Source: Nitrospira sp. UBA5699 (GTDB taxonomy: Bacteria; Nitrospirota; Nitrospiria; Nitrospirales; Nitrospiraceae). Taken from it: 21,356 nt of DNA. The stretch lies in the NCBI GenBank assembly GCA_002420105.1, contig DIHJ01000058.1, positions 1-21,356 of the forward strand, written 5' to 3'. The notes beneath the pieces are model-generated. The model had not been told where the DNA came from, searched no databases, and saw only the letters and a program-made list of their open reading frames with translations. Positions 15,507 to 21,356 of the stretch are shown piece by piece. A program made the position numbers and the translations under genes. Numbering within the stretch: the stretch's first letter is position 1; the number at the start of each line of letters is the position of its first letter.

Positions 15507-16037
15507 ATGGCCGTGCTCCCCATCGCAAAACTCGGCAATCCCGTGCTGCGGAAAATTGCGGCGGCGGTCGATCCCCGCGAGATCCGGTCGAAGGATTTCC
15601 AGCGGTTCATCGACGACATGTTCGAAACGATGTTGGAGGAACCGGGCATCGGTCTGGCGGCGCCGCAGGTCTCCCGTTCGATCCAGTTGGTCGTGATGGG
15701 GTGCGAAGGCGAAGGCGGGTTTCCGACGACGACGCTGATCAATCCCAAGATCGTCTACTACGGCCCTCAGCAGGTCGAGAACTGGGAAGGGTGCCTGAGC
15801 GTCGACGGCCTGCGGGGAAAGGTGACCCGTCCCTCCGTCGTCAGGGTCCAGGCGTTGGATCGGGACGGCACGCCCGTCGATATCGAAGCCGACGGCCTCT
15901 ACGCGGTCTGCATTCAGCATGAAATGGATCATCTGATCGGAAAGGTCTTCCTGGATCGCATGACGGACATGTCCACGCTGACTCAGTTGAACGAATTCGA
16001 CAAGTACTGGCGAAAAGAGCCGACCCCCGTCATCTGA
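15507..16037 (+). CDS. def: peptide deformylase
   Basis: Removes the N-formyl group from nascent proteins in the cytoplasm, using a bound Fe(II)/Zn(II). All three family motifs are present in this 176-residue protein: GIGLAAPQV (47-55), EGCLSV (94-99, with metal ligand C96) and QHEMDH (137-142, with ligands H138 and H142 and catalytic E139). Length is normal. The residue after the third motif is Ile rather than the common Leu pattern (DHLIGKVF), a minor variation. The start at 15507 (MAVLPIAKLGNPVLR) matches the usual family N-terminus. An ABC exporter follows 23 bp later on the same strand. Confidence 0.97.
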   Translation: MAVLPIAKLGNPVLRKIAAAVDPREIRSKDFQRFIDDMFETMLEEPGIGLAAPQVSRSIQLVVMGCEGEGGFPTTTLINPKIVYYGPQQVENWEGCLSVDGLRGKVTRPSVVRVQALDRDGTPVDIEADGLYAVCIQHEMDHLIGKVFLDRMTDMSTLTQLNEFDKYWRKEPTPVI

Positions 16038-16060
16038 CCTCGCCCGTCCGGTCAATCGTC

Positions 16061-17785
16061 GTGAAAACACTACTGCGCGTGCTCGAGTATCTTCGTCCGC
16101 ATCGCTCGATGGTCGTCGGCACGTTCGTGTTCGCCGGACTCACGACGGCGTTCGAACTGGTGCCGCCCTGGCTCATCAAAATCGTGATCGACGAGGTCAT
16201 CCAGGCCGGCAAGACCGAGCTGCTCTCGATCGTCTTTCTCGGCTTGTGCGGCGCCTACGTCCTGCGCAACGTCTGCGCATCGACCAGGATCAAGCTCAAC
16301 AACAGCCTCGAGCAGCAGATCGTGCACGATCTGCACGTGCAGGTGTTCGCGGCGCTTCAGCGGCTATCCATCAGTTTCTTTGAAAACCGTCCGACCGGCG
16401 AAATCATGTCCCGGGTGTTGAACGATACCGAACACATGCAGCGCATCTTCGTCGACGGCTTGGAAGAGATCATTACGGCCGGATTGACGCTGGTCGGCAT
16501 CATGTGCGTGCTGTTTTGGCTCAACTGGAAGCTGGCGCTTCTGGCCCTCGTGCCGATCCCGATTCTGATCGTCGGCGCGCTCGCCTTCACGAGGCGGATT
16601 CACGGGTTCTACCGGAACATTCGAAAAGGCTCCGCGGAATTGAACGCCCTGTTGCAGGATTCGCTGGCCGGCATCCGGGAGACGATGGGGTTCAACCGGC
16701 AGGACTATGAAGGGGACCGCTTCAACCGCAAGAGCGATCAGTGCCGGCGCGATACGCTGAAAGCCATGTATCTCTGGTCGTACTATTCCCCCGGCATGAT
16801 GCTCGTGGGCAGCCTGGGCGCCGCCCTCGTGCTATGGCACGGGACGCACGAGGTGCTCCGGCAGCATCTGTCCGTCGGAGAGCTGGTCATGTTCGTATCG
16901 TATCTGGCCCTGTTCTACGTGCCGATCAACCAGATCCATTCCGTCAACCACATGCTCCAGCACGCGCTGGCCGCGAGCGAACGGGTCTTCGAAGTGCTCG
17001 ATATCGTGCCGGAGGTGAAGGATCAGCCGGGCGCCAGGCCGCCGGCGGCCCGTCTGACGGGAGAGATCGAGTTTCACCGCGTGCGGTTTCATTATCGCTC
17101 CGACGCCCCGATTCTGCGCGACGTGTCCGTCTCCGTCAGGGCCGGCGAGCGGGTGGCGCTGGTCGGCCCGAGCGGAGCGGGAAAGAGCACGACGCTCAAA
17201 TTGTTGACGCGATTCTACGACGTGACCGACGGCGCGATCACGATCGACGGGCACGATATCCGGCGGATGCCGCTCGCTTTTCTCCGCAGCCAGATCGGGC
17301 TGGTCCAACAGGAGCCGTTCCTGTTCAACGGCACCGTGCGCGAGAATATCCTGTACGGACATCTCTCCGCGAGCCAGGCCGACGTCGAAGCCGCGGCGAA
17401 GGCCGCGCGGGCGCATGAATTCATCGTCGCCCTTCCCGAAGGATACGATACCTGGATCGGCGAGCGGGGAGTGAAGCTGTCGGTCGGCCAGCGGCAGCGG
17501 GTGTCGATCGCACGCGTGTTGTTGAAGGATCCCCCGATCGTCATGTTCGACGAAGCGACCTCGAACATCGATACCGAGACCGAGGTCAAGATCCGGGAGG
17601 CGCTGGATGAACTGACCAGAGGACGGACGACGATCGTGATCGCGCACCGGCTCTCGACCATTCACGACATGGATCGCATCATCGTCATCGACCGCGGGCG
17701 GGTGGTGGAGGACGGACCCCACGAAGTGTTGATCGCGCGTGGCGGCGTCTATGCCGGGCTCTATGAGGCGCAGTTTCAAACCTAA
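16061..17785 (+). CDS. ABC exporter, MsbA/multidrug type (TMD-NBD half transporter)
   Basis: 574 residues with an N-terminal six-helix exporter domain (about 1-310; first helix VVGTFVFAGLTTAFELVPPW, and the elbow motif ENRPTGEIMSRVLNDTEHMQ) fused to a nucleotide-binding domain. The NBD has Walker A GPSGAGKST (369-377), signature LSVGQ (473-477; usual LSGGQ has Val here), Walker B IVMFDEATS with D497/E498, and the H-loop His529. It would work as a homodimer, ATP-driven, exporting lipid, peptide or drug; the substrate is unknown. Start is GTG at 16061 with no clear SD, 23 bp after def. Two small Cys-rich genes follow closely and may share its transcript. Confidence 0.92.
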   Translation: MKTLLRVLEYLRPHRSMVVGTFVFAGLTTAFELVPPWLIKIVIDEVIQAGKTELLSIVFLGLCGAYVLRNVCASTRIKLNNSLEQQIVHDLHVQVFAALQRLSISFFENRPTGEIMSRVLNDTEHMQRIFVDGLEEIITAGLTLVGIMCVLFWLNWKLALLALVPIPILIVGALAFTRRIHGFYRNIRKGSAELNALLQDSLAGIRETMGFNRQDYEGDRFNRKSDQCRRDTLKAMYLWSYYSPGMMLVGSLGAALVLWHGTHEVLRQHLSVGELVMFVSYLALFYVPINQIHSVNHMLQHALAASERVFEVLDIVPEVKDQPGARPPAARLTGEIEFHRVRFHYRSDAPILRDVSVSVRAGERVALVGPSGAGKSTTLKLLTRFYDVTDGAITIDGHDIRRMPLAFLRSQIGLVQQEPFLFNGTVRENILYGHLSASQADVEAAAKAARAHEFIVALPEGYDTWIGERGVKLSVGQRQRVSIARVLLKDPPIVMFDEATSNIDTETEVKIREALDELTRGRTTIVIAHRLSTIHDMDRIIVIDRGRVVEDGPHEVLIARGGVYAGLYEAQFQT

Positions 17786-17795
17786 AGGCGGCACC

Positions 17796-17990
17796 ATGGT
17801 CCTGATCTACGAAAATGATCCGCTGGATAATGAGCACGCGCGAGGACGGTTCTATCATGTCTGCCGCGGGCGGGTGGATCGCACGGAACTGCAGATTCCC
17901 CCGGCGGATCAGCCGCACGAGTGTTCCCGGTGCGGGATCGATCTGGAAGCGGAGGACTTCTTCGTGGCGATGCAGAAAGGATCGGTTTAG
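17796..17990 (+). CDS. tiny Cys-containing protein, hypothetical (half zinc site)
   Basis: 64 residues starting at ATG 17796 behind AAAGGCGG, 10 bp past the ABC exporter stop. Possible metal ligands are H21-x-C23 near the middle and H41/C43-x2-C46 (HECSRCGIDL), a pattern suggesting a small zinc-ribbon-like fold. Acidic overall, no signal or membrane segment. Unknown family. It is followed 5 bp later by a second small protein with paired CxxC motifs, so the two may act together. Confidence 0.7.
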   Translation: MVLIYENDPLDNEHARGRFYHVCRGRVDRTELQIPPADQPHECSRCGIDLEAEDFFVAMQKGSV

Positions 17991-17995
17991 ACGAA

Positions 17996-18205
17996 ATGGC
18001 GGGCAGTACGGGCCGGAAAACGGTTGCGGTGATGCGCGGGCTGATGATGCTCTGCGACAGCTGCTACGAACAGGTCATGCTGGAGCAGCTGGTGGATCAT
18101 AAGAACTTCGTCCAGAACTACGAGGCCCTCTTCGATACGATTTGTCCCGGCTGCACGGACATCAACCGCCCGCTCGTCGACGATATGCTGGGGAGTTCGG
18201 AGTAG
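17996..18205 (+). CDS. small CxxC...CxxC protein, zinc-ribbon-like, hypothetical
   Basis: 69 residues. C20-x2-C23 (LCDSCYEQ) and C50-x2-C53 (TICPGCTDI) frame a 26-residue helical middle, as in a four-Cys zinc site. The ATG at 17996 is 5 bp after the previous stop; an in-frame ATG at codon 13 (MRGLMMLCDSC) is an alternative start. No known family recognised; probably cytoplasmic, with a structural or protein-binding role. Confidence 0.7.
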   Translation: MAGSTGRKTVAVMRGLMMLCDSCYEQVMLEQLVDHKNFVQNYEALFDTICPGCTDINRPLVDDMLGSSE

Positions 18206-18234
18206 CGGCCCGATTCTGAAGGCCGGCCGGCCGG

Positions 18235-18561
18235 TTACTTGCATTCCTTCCCGTTGAAATACATGCAGCTCGACTCTCCGGACTTGACCTTCCAGGTCTT
18301 GATCAGCGGCATTTGTCCGTCCCCGCGCATCTCGACCACGAAATCCACCAACCCCGAGATCGGGAGCTTTTCCATGTGGGGCCTGGCGGCCTCCGGTACC
18401 TCGATATAGAACACTGAACCGAGCGTGGAGATCAGAATGCGATTCTGTTCCTTATCGATATGAATGACCGGGCTGTAGAAGCTCTTGTCTTCCGCGTTGC
18501 CGGTCCCGGCGAGGAGGATAGTCAAGGAGGCGGCGAGAAGAATCGTACGCAGATGTGGCAT
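18235..18561 (-). CDS. small exported protein, hypothetical
   Basis: 108 residues. ATG at 18561 is selected because GAAGGAG lies 8 nt upstream; a GTG three codons earlier abuts that SD. A clear signal peptide (HLRTILLAASLTILLAGTGNAED, cleavage after NAE or GNA) precedes a mainly beta-strand mature part (HIDKEQNRILISTLGSVFYIEV) with two late cysteines (SSCMYFNGKECK) that could form a disulfide. It is convergent with the zinc-ribbon gene (29 bp) and separated from the JAMM gene by 101 bp. No family recognised. Confidence 0.75.
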   Translation of the reverse strand: MPHLRTILLAASLTILLAGTGNAEDKSFYSPVIHIDKEQNRILISTLGSVFYIEVPEAARPHMEKLPISGLVDFVVEMRGDGQMPLIKTWKVKSGESSCMYFNGKECK

Positions 18562-18662
18562 GACGATCACTCCTTCCAGAAAGAATCCACGATGCGCCCA
18601 TTATCGCATTCAACGGGAGAGAAGGAAACTGGAAATTCCCGGGCCGGGAGCGGGGCGGTCGG

Positions 18663-19175
18663 CTAGACGGTTGTAATCTGAGCCGGGGAGACCGTGCCCT
18701 GCTTGATCCAGTAGCCGCGCAGGTCGGGGCGTGACTTATCCATCAAGGAAATCAGCAGGTAGACCGGCAGGGTGAGGTTGAGCCGGCTCCAGTTCTCTTC
18801 CCAATCGTTCGCGATCTTGATGTCGGTCACGGACGGGCGGGCGGGGTCGTGGGGATGGGAATGGTAGACGACCTGCAGCGTGAGGCCGTTTTTCCTCATG
18901 TCTTTGACGGCCTGGAACATCTCCTGGGCATCCATGATAAAGGCGATCTCGGCCCGCTCTTCCGGCGAGAGCCGCGAGAGGTGCCGGATTTTGGCTTCGT
19001 CGAACGAGGCGGCCTGTGCCGCTCCCTCCAGGCCGACGATGTTCTTGATCCGGTAGGCCCGGGTCACCGTCCGGCCGGTGCCGGCCAGAAACCCGCAGCA
19101 CTCGTGGGGATCGAGTTCGCGCGCGTGGGCGATAAGCTCGTCGAGAATCTGTTGGGGGACGATGAGATCCGACAC
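18663..19175 (-). CDS. JAMM/MPN+ (Mov34, M67) metallopeptidase
   Basis: A Zn-dependent isopeptidase of 170 residues. The JAMM motif is complete: E25 (in HECCGFL), H105-S-H107-P and the following S115-x2-D118. Prokaryotic relatives such as Mec+ of mycobacteria and HcyD of Wolinella cleave an amino acid from the C-terminus of a MoaD/ThiS-like sulfur carrier. Here the carrier and its activating enzyme are encoded on the same strand just upstream, which strongly suggests that role: releasing cysteine or homocysteine from the carrier adduct, or trimming the carrier. Start is GTG at 19175, with only a weak GGGA upstream; the palindromic repeat ends 22 bp before it. Confidence 0.9.
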   Translation of the reverse strand: MSDLIVPQQILDELIAHARELDPHECCGFLAGTGRTVTRAYRIKNIVGLEGAAQAASFDEAKIRHLSRLSPEERAEIAFIMDAQEMFQAVKDMRKNGLTLQVVYHSHPHDPARPSVTDIKIANDWEENWSRLNLTLPVYLLISLMDKSRPDLRGYWIKQGTVSPAQITTV

Positions 19176-19196
19176 GATGTCAGATTCCCGGGTTTT

Positions 19197-19322
19197 GCAG
19201 GATGCTCAAAACAGCCGTCCGGCAAGGCCGCAGCGAGCGAGAAGCCGAGGCGTACCCTCCGGGGTACGTTGAGGGTTTGAGCGATGCGAGAACGAAGCTG
19301 GCGGGTGTTTTCAGCATCCTGC
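19197..19322. repeat. 126-bp palindromic interspersed repeat (MITE/REP-like)
   Basis: The ends are a 17-bp inverted repeat with one mismatch (19197-19213 versus 19306-19322; GCAGGATGCTCAAAACA against GCAGGATGCTGAAAACA). The centre has a second stem CGTACCC-TCCG-GGGTACG. Internal segments AGCGAGCGAGAAGC and AGCGATGCGAGAACGAAGC are similar direct copies. The element fills the gap between the E1-like gene and the JAMM gene, and its first two bases lie in the E1-like stop codon. I recall very similar sequences recurring in Nitrospira genomes, but cannot verify this here. It may act as a terminator or mRNA-processing hairpin inside the operon. Confidence 0.75.
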
Positions 19323-20125
19323 TATATCGAGCAGCTGACCGTGTAGTCGCTGTTCAAATCCTTGATGGTCGGATGGGGACCGCAGAGACGGCAGGCGGGG
19401 TCCTTGGGCCGGCCGACCTTCCGGAACTTCATCTCCAGGGCGTCGTAAATGAGGAGCTTGTCCGCGATCGTTTCACCGATCCCGAGGATTTCCTTGATGG
19501 CCTCGGAGGCCTGCAGAATTCCCATCGTACCGGCCAGCACGCCGAGTACGCCGGCTTCCTGGCAGTTCGGAACCAATCCGGCCGGAGGCGGTTCCGGGTA
19601 GAGGCAGCGATAGCAGGGGTATCCGGCATGGGGCTTGATCGTCGTCAGCTGGCCTTCGAATCGGAACATGCTCGCCGAGATCAGCGTTTTCTTCGCAAAG
19701 AAACAGGCGTCGTTGACGAGAAAGCGCGTGGTGAAATTGTCCGATCCGTCGAGGATAATGTCGTAGTCTTTGAACAGGGGGAGAATGTTCTCGGCGTCGA
19801 CCAGCTGATGGTAGGTGTTGATGGTGATGTCCGGATTGATGGCGGCCAGTGTTTTTCTGCCGGATTCCACCTTCGGCTGGCCGACCGTCGCGGTCGAGTG
19901 AAGAATCTGTCGCTGTAAGTTCGACAGGTCGACGACGTCGCCGTCGACCAGGCCGATCGTTCCGATGCCCGCGGCGGCCAGATAGAGCGCAGCCGGGGAG
20001 CCGAGGCCTCCGGCTCCGATGAGGAGCACTTTGGCCTTGTTCAGCTTGAGCTGCCCTTTGCCGCCCACATCCTGCAGGATGATGTGGCGGCTGTATCGCT
20101 GGATCTGCTGTTCGGTGAGTTCCAT
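19322..20125 (-). CDS. MoeB/ThiF-type E1-like adenylyltransferase (sulfur-carrier activating enzyme)
   Basis: Adenylates the C-terminal Gly of a MoaD/ThiS-like protein so that sulfur can be loaded as a thiocarboxylate. 267 residues from ATG 20125, which gives the canonical start MELTEQQIQRYSRHIIL. Visible: the Arg finger region (R14), nucleotide loop GAGGLGS (37-43), DGDVVDLSNLQRQ (61-73), the DGSDNFTTRFLVND segment (126-139), C188 in NCQEAG at the position of the ThiF/MoeB cysteine, and a structural zinc site C171-x2-C174 with C245-x2-C248. No rhodanese domain is fused, so sulfur must come from another donor. It lies between the NIL-domain gene (81-bp gap) and the JAMM gene. MoeB and ThiF cannot be told apart by sequence alone; context favours an amino acid biosynthesis role. 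Confidence 0.9.
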   Translation of the reverse strand: MELTEQQIQRYSRHIILQDVGGKGQLKLNKAKVLLIGAGGLGSPAALYLAAAGIGTIGLVDGDVVDLSNLQRQILHSTATVGQPKVESGRKTLAAINPDITINTYHQLVDAENILPLFKDYDIILDGSDNFTTRFLVNDACFFAKKTLISASMFRFEGQLTTIKPHAGYPCYRCLYPEPPPAGLVPNCQEAGVLGVLAGTMGILQASEAIKEILGIGETIADKLLIYDALEMKFRKVGRPKDPACRLCGPHPTIKDLNSDYTVSCSI

Positions 20126-20157
20126 GGCTTCTCGCAGGCTATAAGGTCCTAGGCTAG

Positions 20158-20187
20158 AGGCAAGGGGGGGAGCCCTCCCTGTTGCCT
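20158..20187 (-). terminator. imperfect hairpin between the NIL and E1-like genes
   Basis: AGGCAA (20158-20163) pairs with TTGCCT (20182-20187) around a G/C-run inner part in the 81-bp gap. No U-tract follows on the minus strand. It may attenuate or process the operon mRNA rather than end it. Confidence 0.25.
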
Positions 20188-20206
20188 CGCGCCTCTTGTC
20201 ATTCAC

Positions 20207-20446
20207 CTATTCAACGACGTTCAACTCGATCGGATCGACGACGATGCCCTTTTGCCTGAGTCCGGCGATCGCCCGTTCGATTTCCGCGGTTTCGCCGGTG
20301 AGTTCGAGATCCATCCATCCGGTGGTTTCCCGCACGTCGGCCCGGCGGACGTTGGTGACGACCTTGAATTCCTTGCCGATCTGGTAGATGACCGGTTCCT
20401 TGATCTTGTCTTCGGGAAAGCGGATATGAAAGCGCATGCTGGCCAT
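20207..20446 (-). CDS. NIL-domain protein
   Basis: 79 residues making up a single NIL (ferredoxin-like ACT-related) domain: MRFHIRFPEDKIKEPVIYQI, a central NVRRADVRETTGWMDLELTG and the closing GIVVDPIELNVVE. NIL domains occur at the C-terminus of the methionine ABC transporter ATPase MetN, where they bind methionine; stand-alone copies often accompany sulfur amino acid genes. It starts 2 bp after the stop of the MoaD-like carrier gene, so the two are co-translated. A role as a methionine or sulfur-metabolite sensor for this cluster is an inference. Confidence 0.85.
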   Translation of the reverse strand: MASMRFHIRFPEDKIKEPVIYQIGKEFKVVTNVRRADVRETTGWMDLELTGETAEIERAIAGLRQKGIVVDPIELNVVE

Positions 20447-20448
20447 GA

Positions 20449-20721
20449 TCAGCCTCCCGCGATCGCGGGCACGATCGAGACTTCATCGCCGTCGTTCAGC
20501 GAGGTCTCCTTGCCCTTCAGAAAGCGAATGTCTTCCTCGTTCACGTAGATGTTGACGAAGCGCCGCAGCTCGCCGGTTTCGTCGCACAACCGGTCCTTCA
20601 AGCCGGGATGCGCTTCGTTCAACGTGTCGATCATATGCGCGATGCTGCTGGCCTGTGCTTCGACTTCGCCCCGTCCCTTCGTCAGGGGGCGGAGCGGGGT
20701 TGGAATGCGGACTTTAATCAT
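20449..20721 (-). CDS. MoaD/ThiS-like sulfur-carrier protein
   Basis: 90-residue ubiquitin-fold carrier. The C-terminus is VSIVPAIAGG, i.e. the exposed Gly-Gly that is adenylated by the E1-like enzyme and converted to thiocarboxylate; nothing follows the Gly-Gly, so no proteolytic maturation is needed. The N-terminal strand MIKVRIPTPLRPLT and NIYVNEEDIRFL are typical of the MoaD/CysO/HcyS group. It overlaps the thrC stop by 4 nt (ATGA) and is followed by the NIL gene after 2 bp, pointing to translational coupling. The context (threonine synthase, NIL, E1-like, JAMM) suggests CysO/HcyS-like sulfur delivery rather than molybdopterin or thiamine synthesis, though dual use is possible. Confidence 0.9.
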   Translation of the reverse strand: MIKVRIPTPLRPLTKGRGEVEAQASSIAHMIDTLNEAHPGLKDRLCDETGELRRFVNIYVNEEDIRFLKGKETSLNDGDEVSIVPAIAGG

Positions 20722-21356
20722 GCGTCACCACCACCGTTTTTACCCATTTTGAATGTCTTCTCAAATGCGACCAGGCTCGGCTGGATGCGAACCGGTCGGC
20801 CGACGGCATCGATCACCGCCTCCTGCGTCTTAAGACCGTTGCCGGTGATATAGGCCACCGTGACGTCGCCCTTCTTGATCGTGCCGTTCTTGACGAGCTT
20901 CTGCAGGACGCCGATCGTGACGCCGCCGGCGGTTTCCGCAAAAATCCCTTCCGTCTGCGCCAGCAGTTTGATGCCTTCCACCACCTCGTCGTCGGTCACC
21001 ATGTCCATGGAGCCCTTGCTTTCGGCGGTGGCCTTCAGCGCGTAGTAGCCGTCGGCCGGATTGCCGATGGCGAGCGACTTCGCGATCGTCTTCGGTTTCA
21101 CCGGCTTGAAGAAGTCGCGTCCCGCCTTGAAGGCCGTGGCGATCGGGGAACAGCCTTCGGCCTGCGCGCCGTTGATCTTCGTCCGGACTTCGTCGATGAG
21201 GCCCACGGCCTTCATCTCGTGGAGCCCTTTCCAGATCTTCGTCAGCAACGAGCCCGACGCCATGGGAATCACGGCCTGATCGGGCGTGCGCCAGCCGAGC
21301 TGCTCCACCGTTTCAAAGGCCAGCGTCTTGGACCCTTCCGCGTAGTAGGGGCGGAT
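20718..21356 (-). CDS. thrC: threonine synthase, C-terminal part
   Basis: PLP enzyme converting O-phosphohomoserine to threonine. The frame is open to the right edge, so the N-terminal half with the PLP lysine lies outside the window; about 212 residues are visible. Recognisable parts: RPYYAEGSKTLAFETVEQLGW, IPMASGSLLTKIWKGLHEM (the glycine-rich phosphate-binding region), INGAQAEGCSPIATAF, SLAIGNPADGYYAL, and GIFAETAGGVTIGVLQKLV near the end. A homologous PLP enzyme working with a sulfur carrier (as CysM or MetZ do) cannot be excluded, because the 3' end overlaps the MoaD-like gene by 4 nt. The family call is secure; the exact substrate in this context is not. Confidence 0.88.
   Translation of the reverse strand: MRPYYAEGSKTLAFETVEQLGWRTPDQAVIPMASGSLLTKIWKGLHEMKAVGLIDEVRTKINGAQAEGCSPIATAFKAGRDFFKPVKPKTIAKSLAIGNPADGYYALKATAESKGSMDMVTDDEVVEGIKLLAQTEGIFAETAGGVTIGVLQKLVKNGTIKKGDVTVAYITGNGLKTQEAVIDAVGRPVRIQPSLVAFEKTFKMGKNGGGDA

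Noticed and set aside
1..21356. CRISPR array or a defence-system operon
   Set aside because: No regularly spaced direct repeats with unique spacers were seen. The helicase halves have no nuclease or other defence partners next to them, so a defence role is not supported.

Overview
The window is GC-rich bacterial chromosomal DNA. Gene content fits a Gram-negative, probably Nitrospira-like (Nitrospirota) organism: an outer-membrane beta-barrel, an RND pump with a TolC-type channel, glgC, a protein-thiocarboxylate sulfur-carrier cluster next to thrC, and a roughly 126-bp palindromic repeat that I associate with Nitrospira genomes from memory. The taxon is an inference; no rRNA or marker gene settles it.

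Layout. 1-835: 3' part of an IS256-family transposase and the likely right end of its element. 950-1025: tRNA-Arg(ACG) on the minus strand, then heptamer repeats and a strong hairpin. 1220-2245 (-): a secreted BACON/fibronectin-III protein. 2595-3832 (+): a small membrane protein overlapping an omptin-fold outer-membrane barrel that keeps the Asp-x-Asp and Asp-x-His catalytic pattern. 3852-6846 (-): a Ski2-like helicase split into two ORFs in the wrong order, with the C-terminal half (motifs IV-VI) upstream of the N-terminal half (motifs I-III). 6821-8059 (-): glgC, whose last codons overlap the helicase C-half. 8190-8486 (+): a small coiled-coil protein behind a recognisable promoter.

8705-15416 (+): a promoter followed by an outer-membrane efflux protein, a lipoprotein-type RND adaptor, a heavy-metal (HME) RND pump and a secreted HEAT-repeat protein, packed like one operon. 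15507-18205 (+): peptide deformylase, a homodimer-type ABC exporter and two tiny Cys-rich proteins. 18235-18561 (-): a small secreted protein. 18663-21356 (-): threonine synthase (cut by the window edge), a MoaD/ThiS-like carrier ending in Gly-Gly, a NIL-domain protein, a MoeB/ThiF-type activating enzyme, the palindromic repeat and a JAMM metallopeptidase. Together these look like a thiocarboxylate-based sulfur-transfer module for sulfur amino acid synthesis.

The most unusual item is the order-permuted split helicase. Near-identical 9-nt sequences (ATGCCTTCC and ATGCCTCCC) sit at the two outer breakpoints, and the natural N- and C-termini lie inside the block, as expected for a circular permutation of one ancestral gene.
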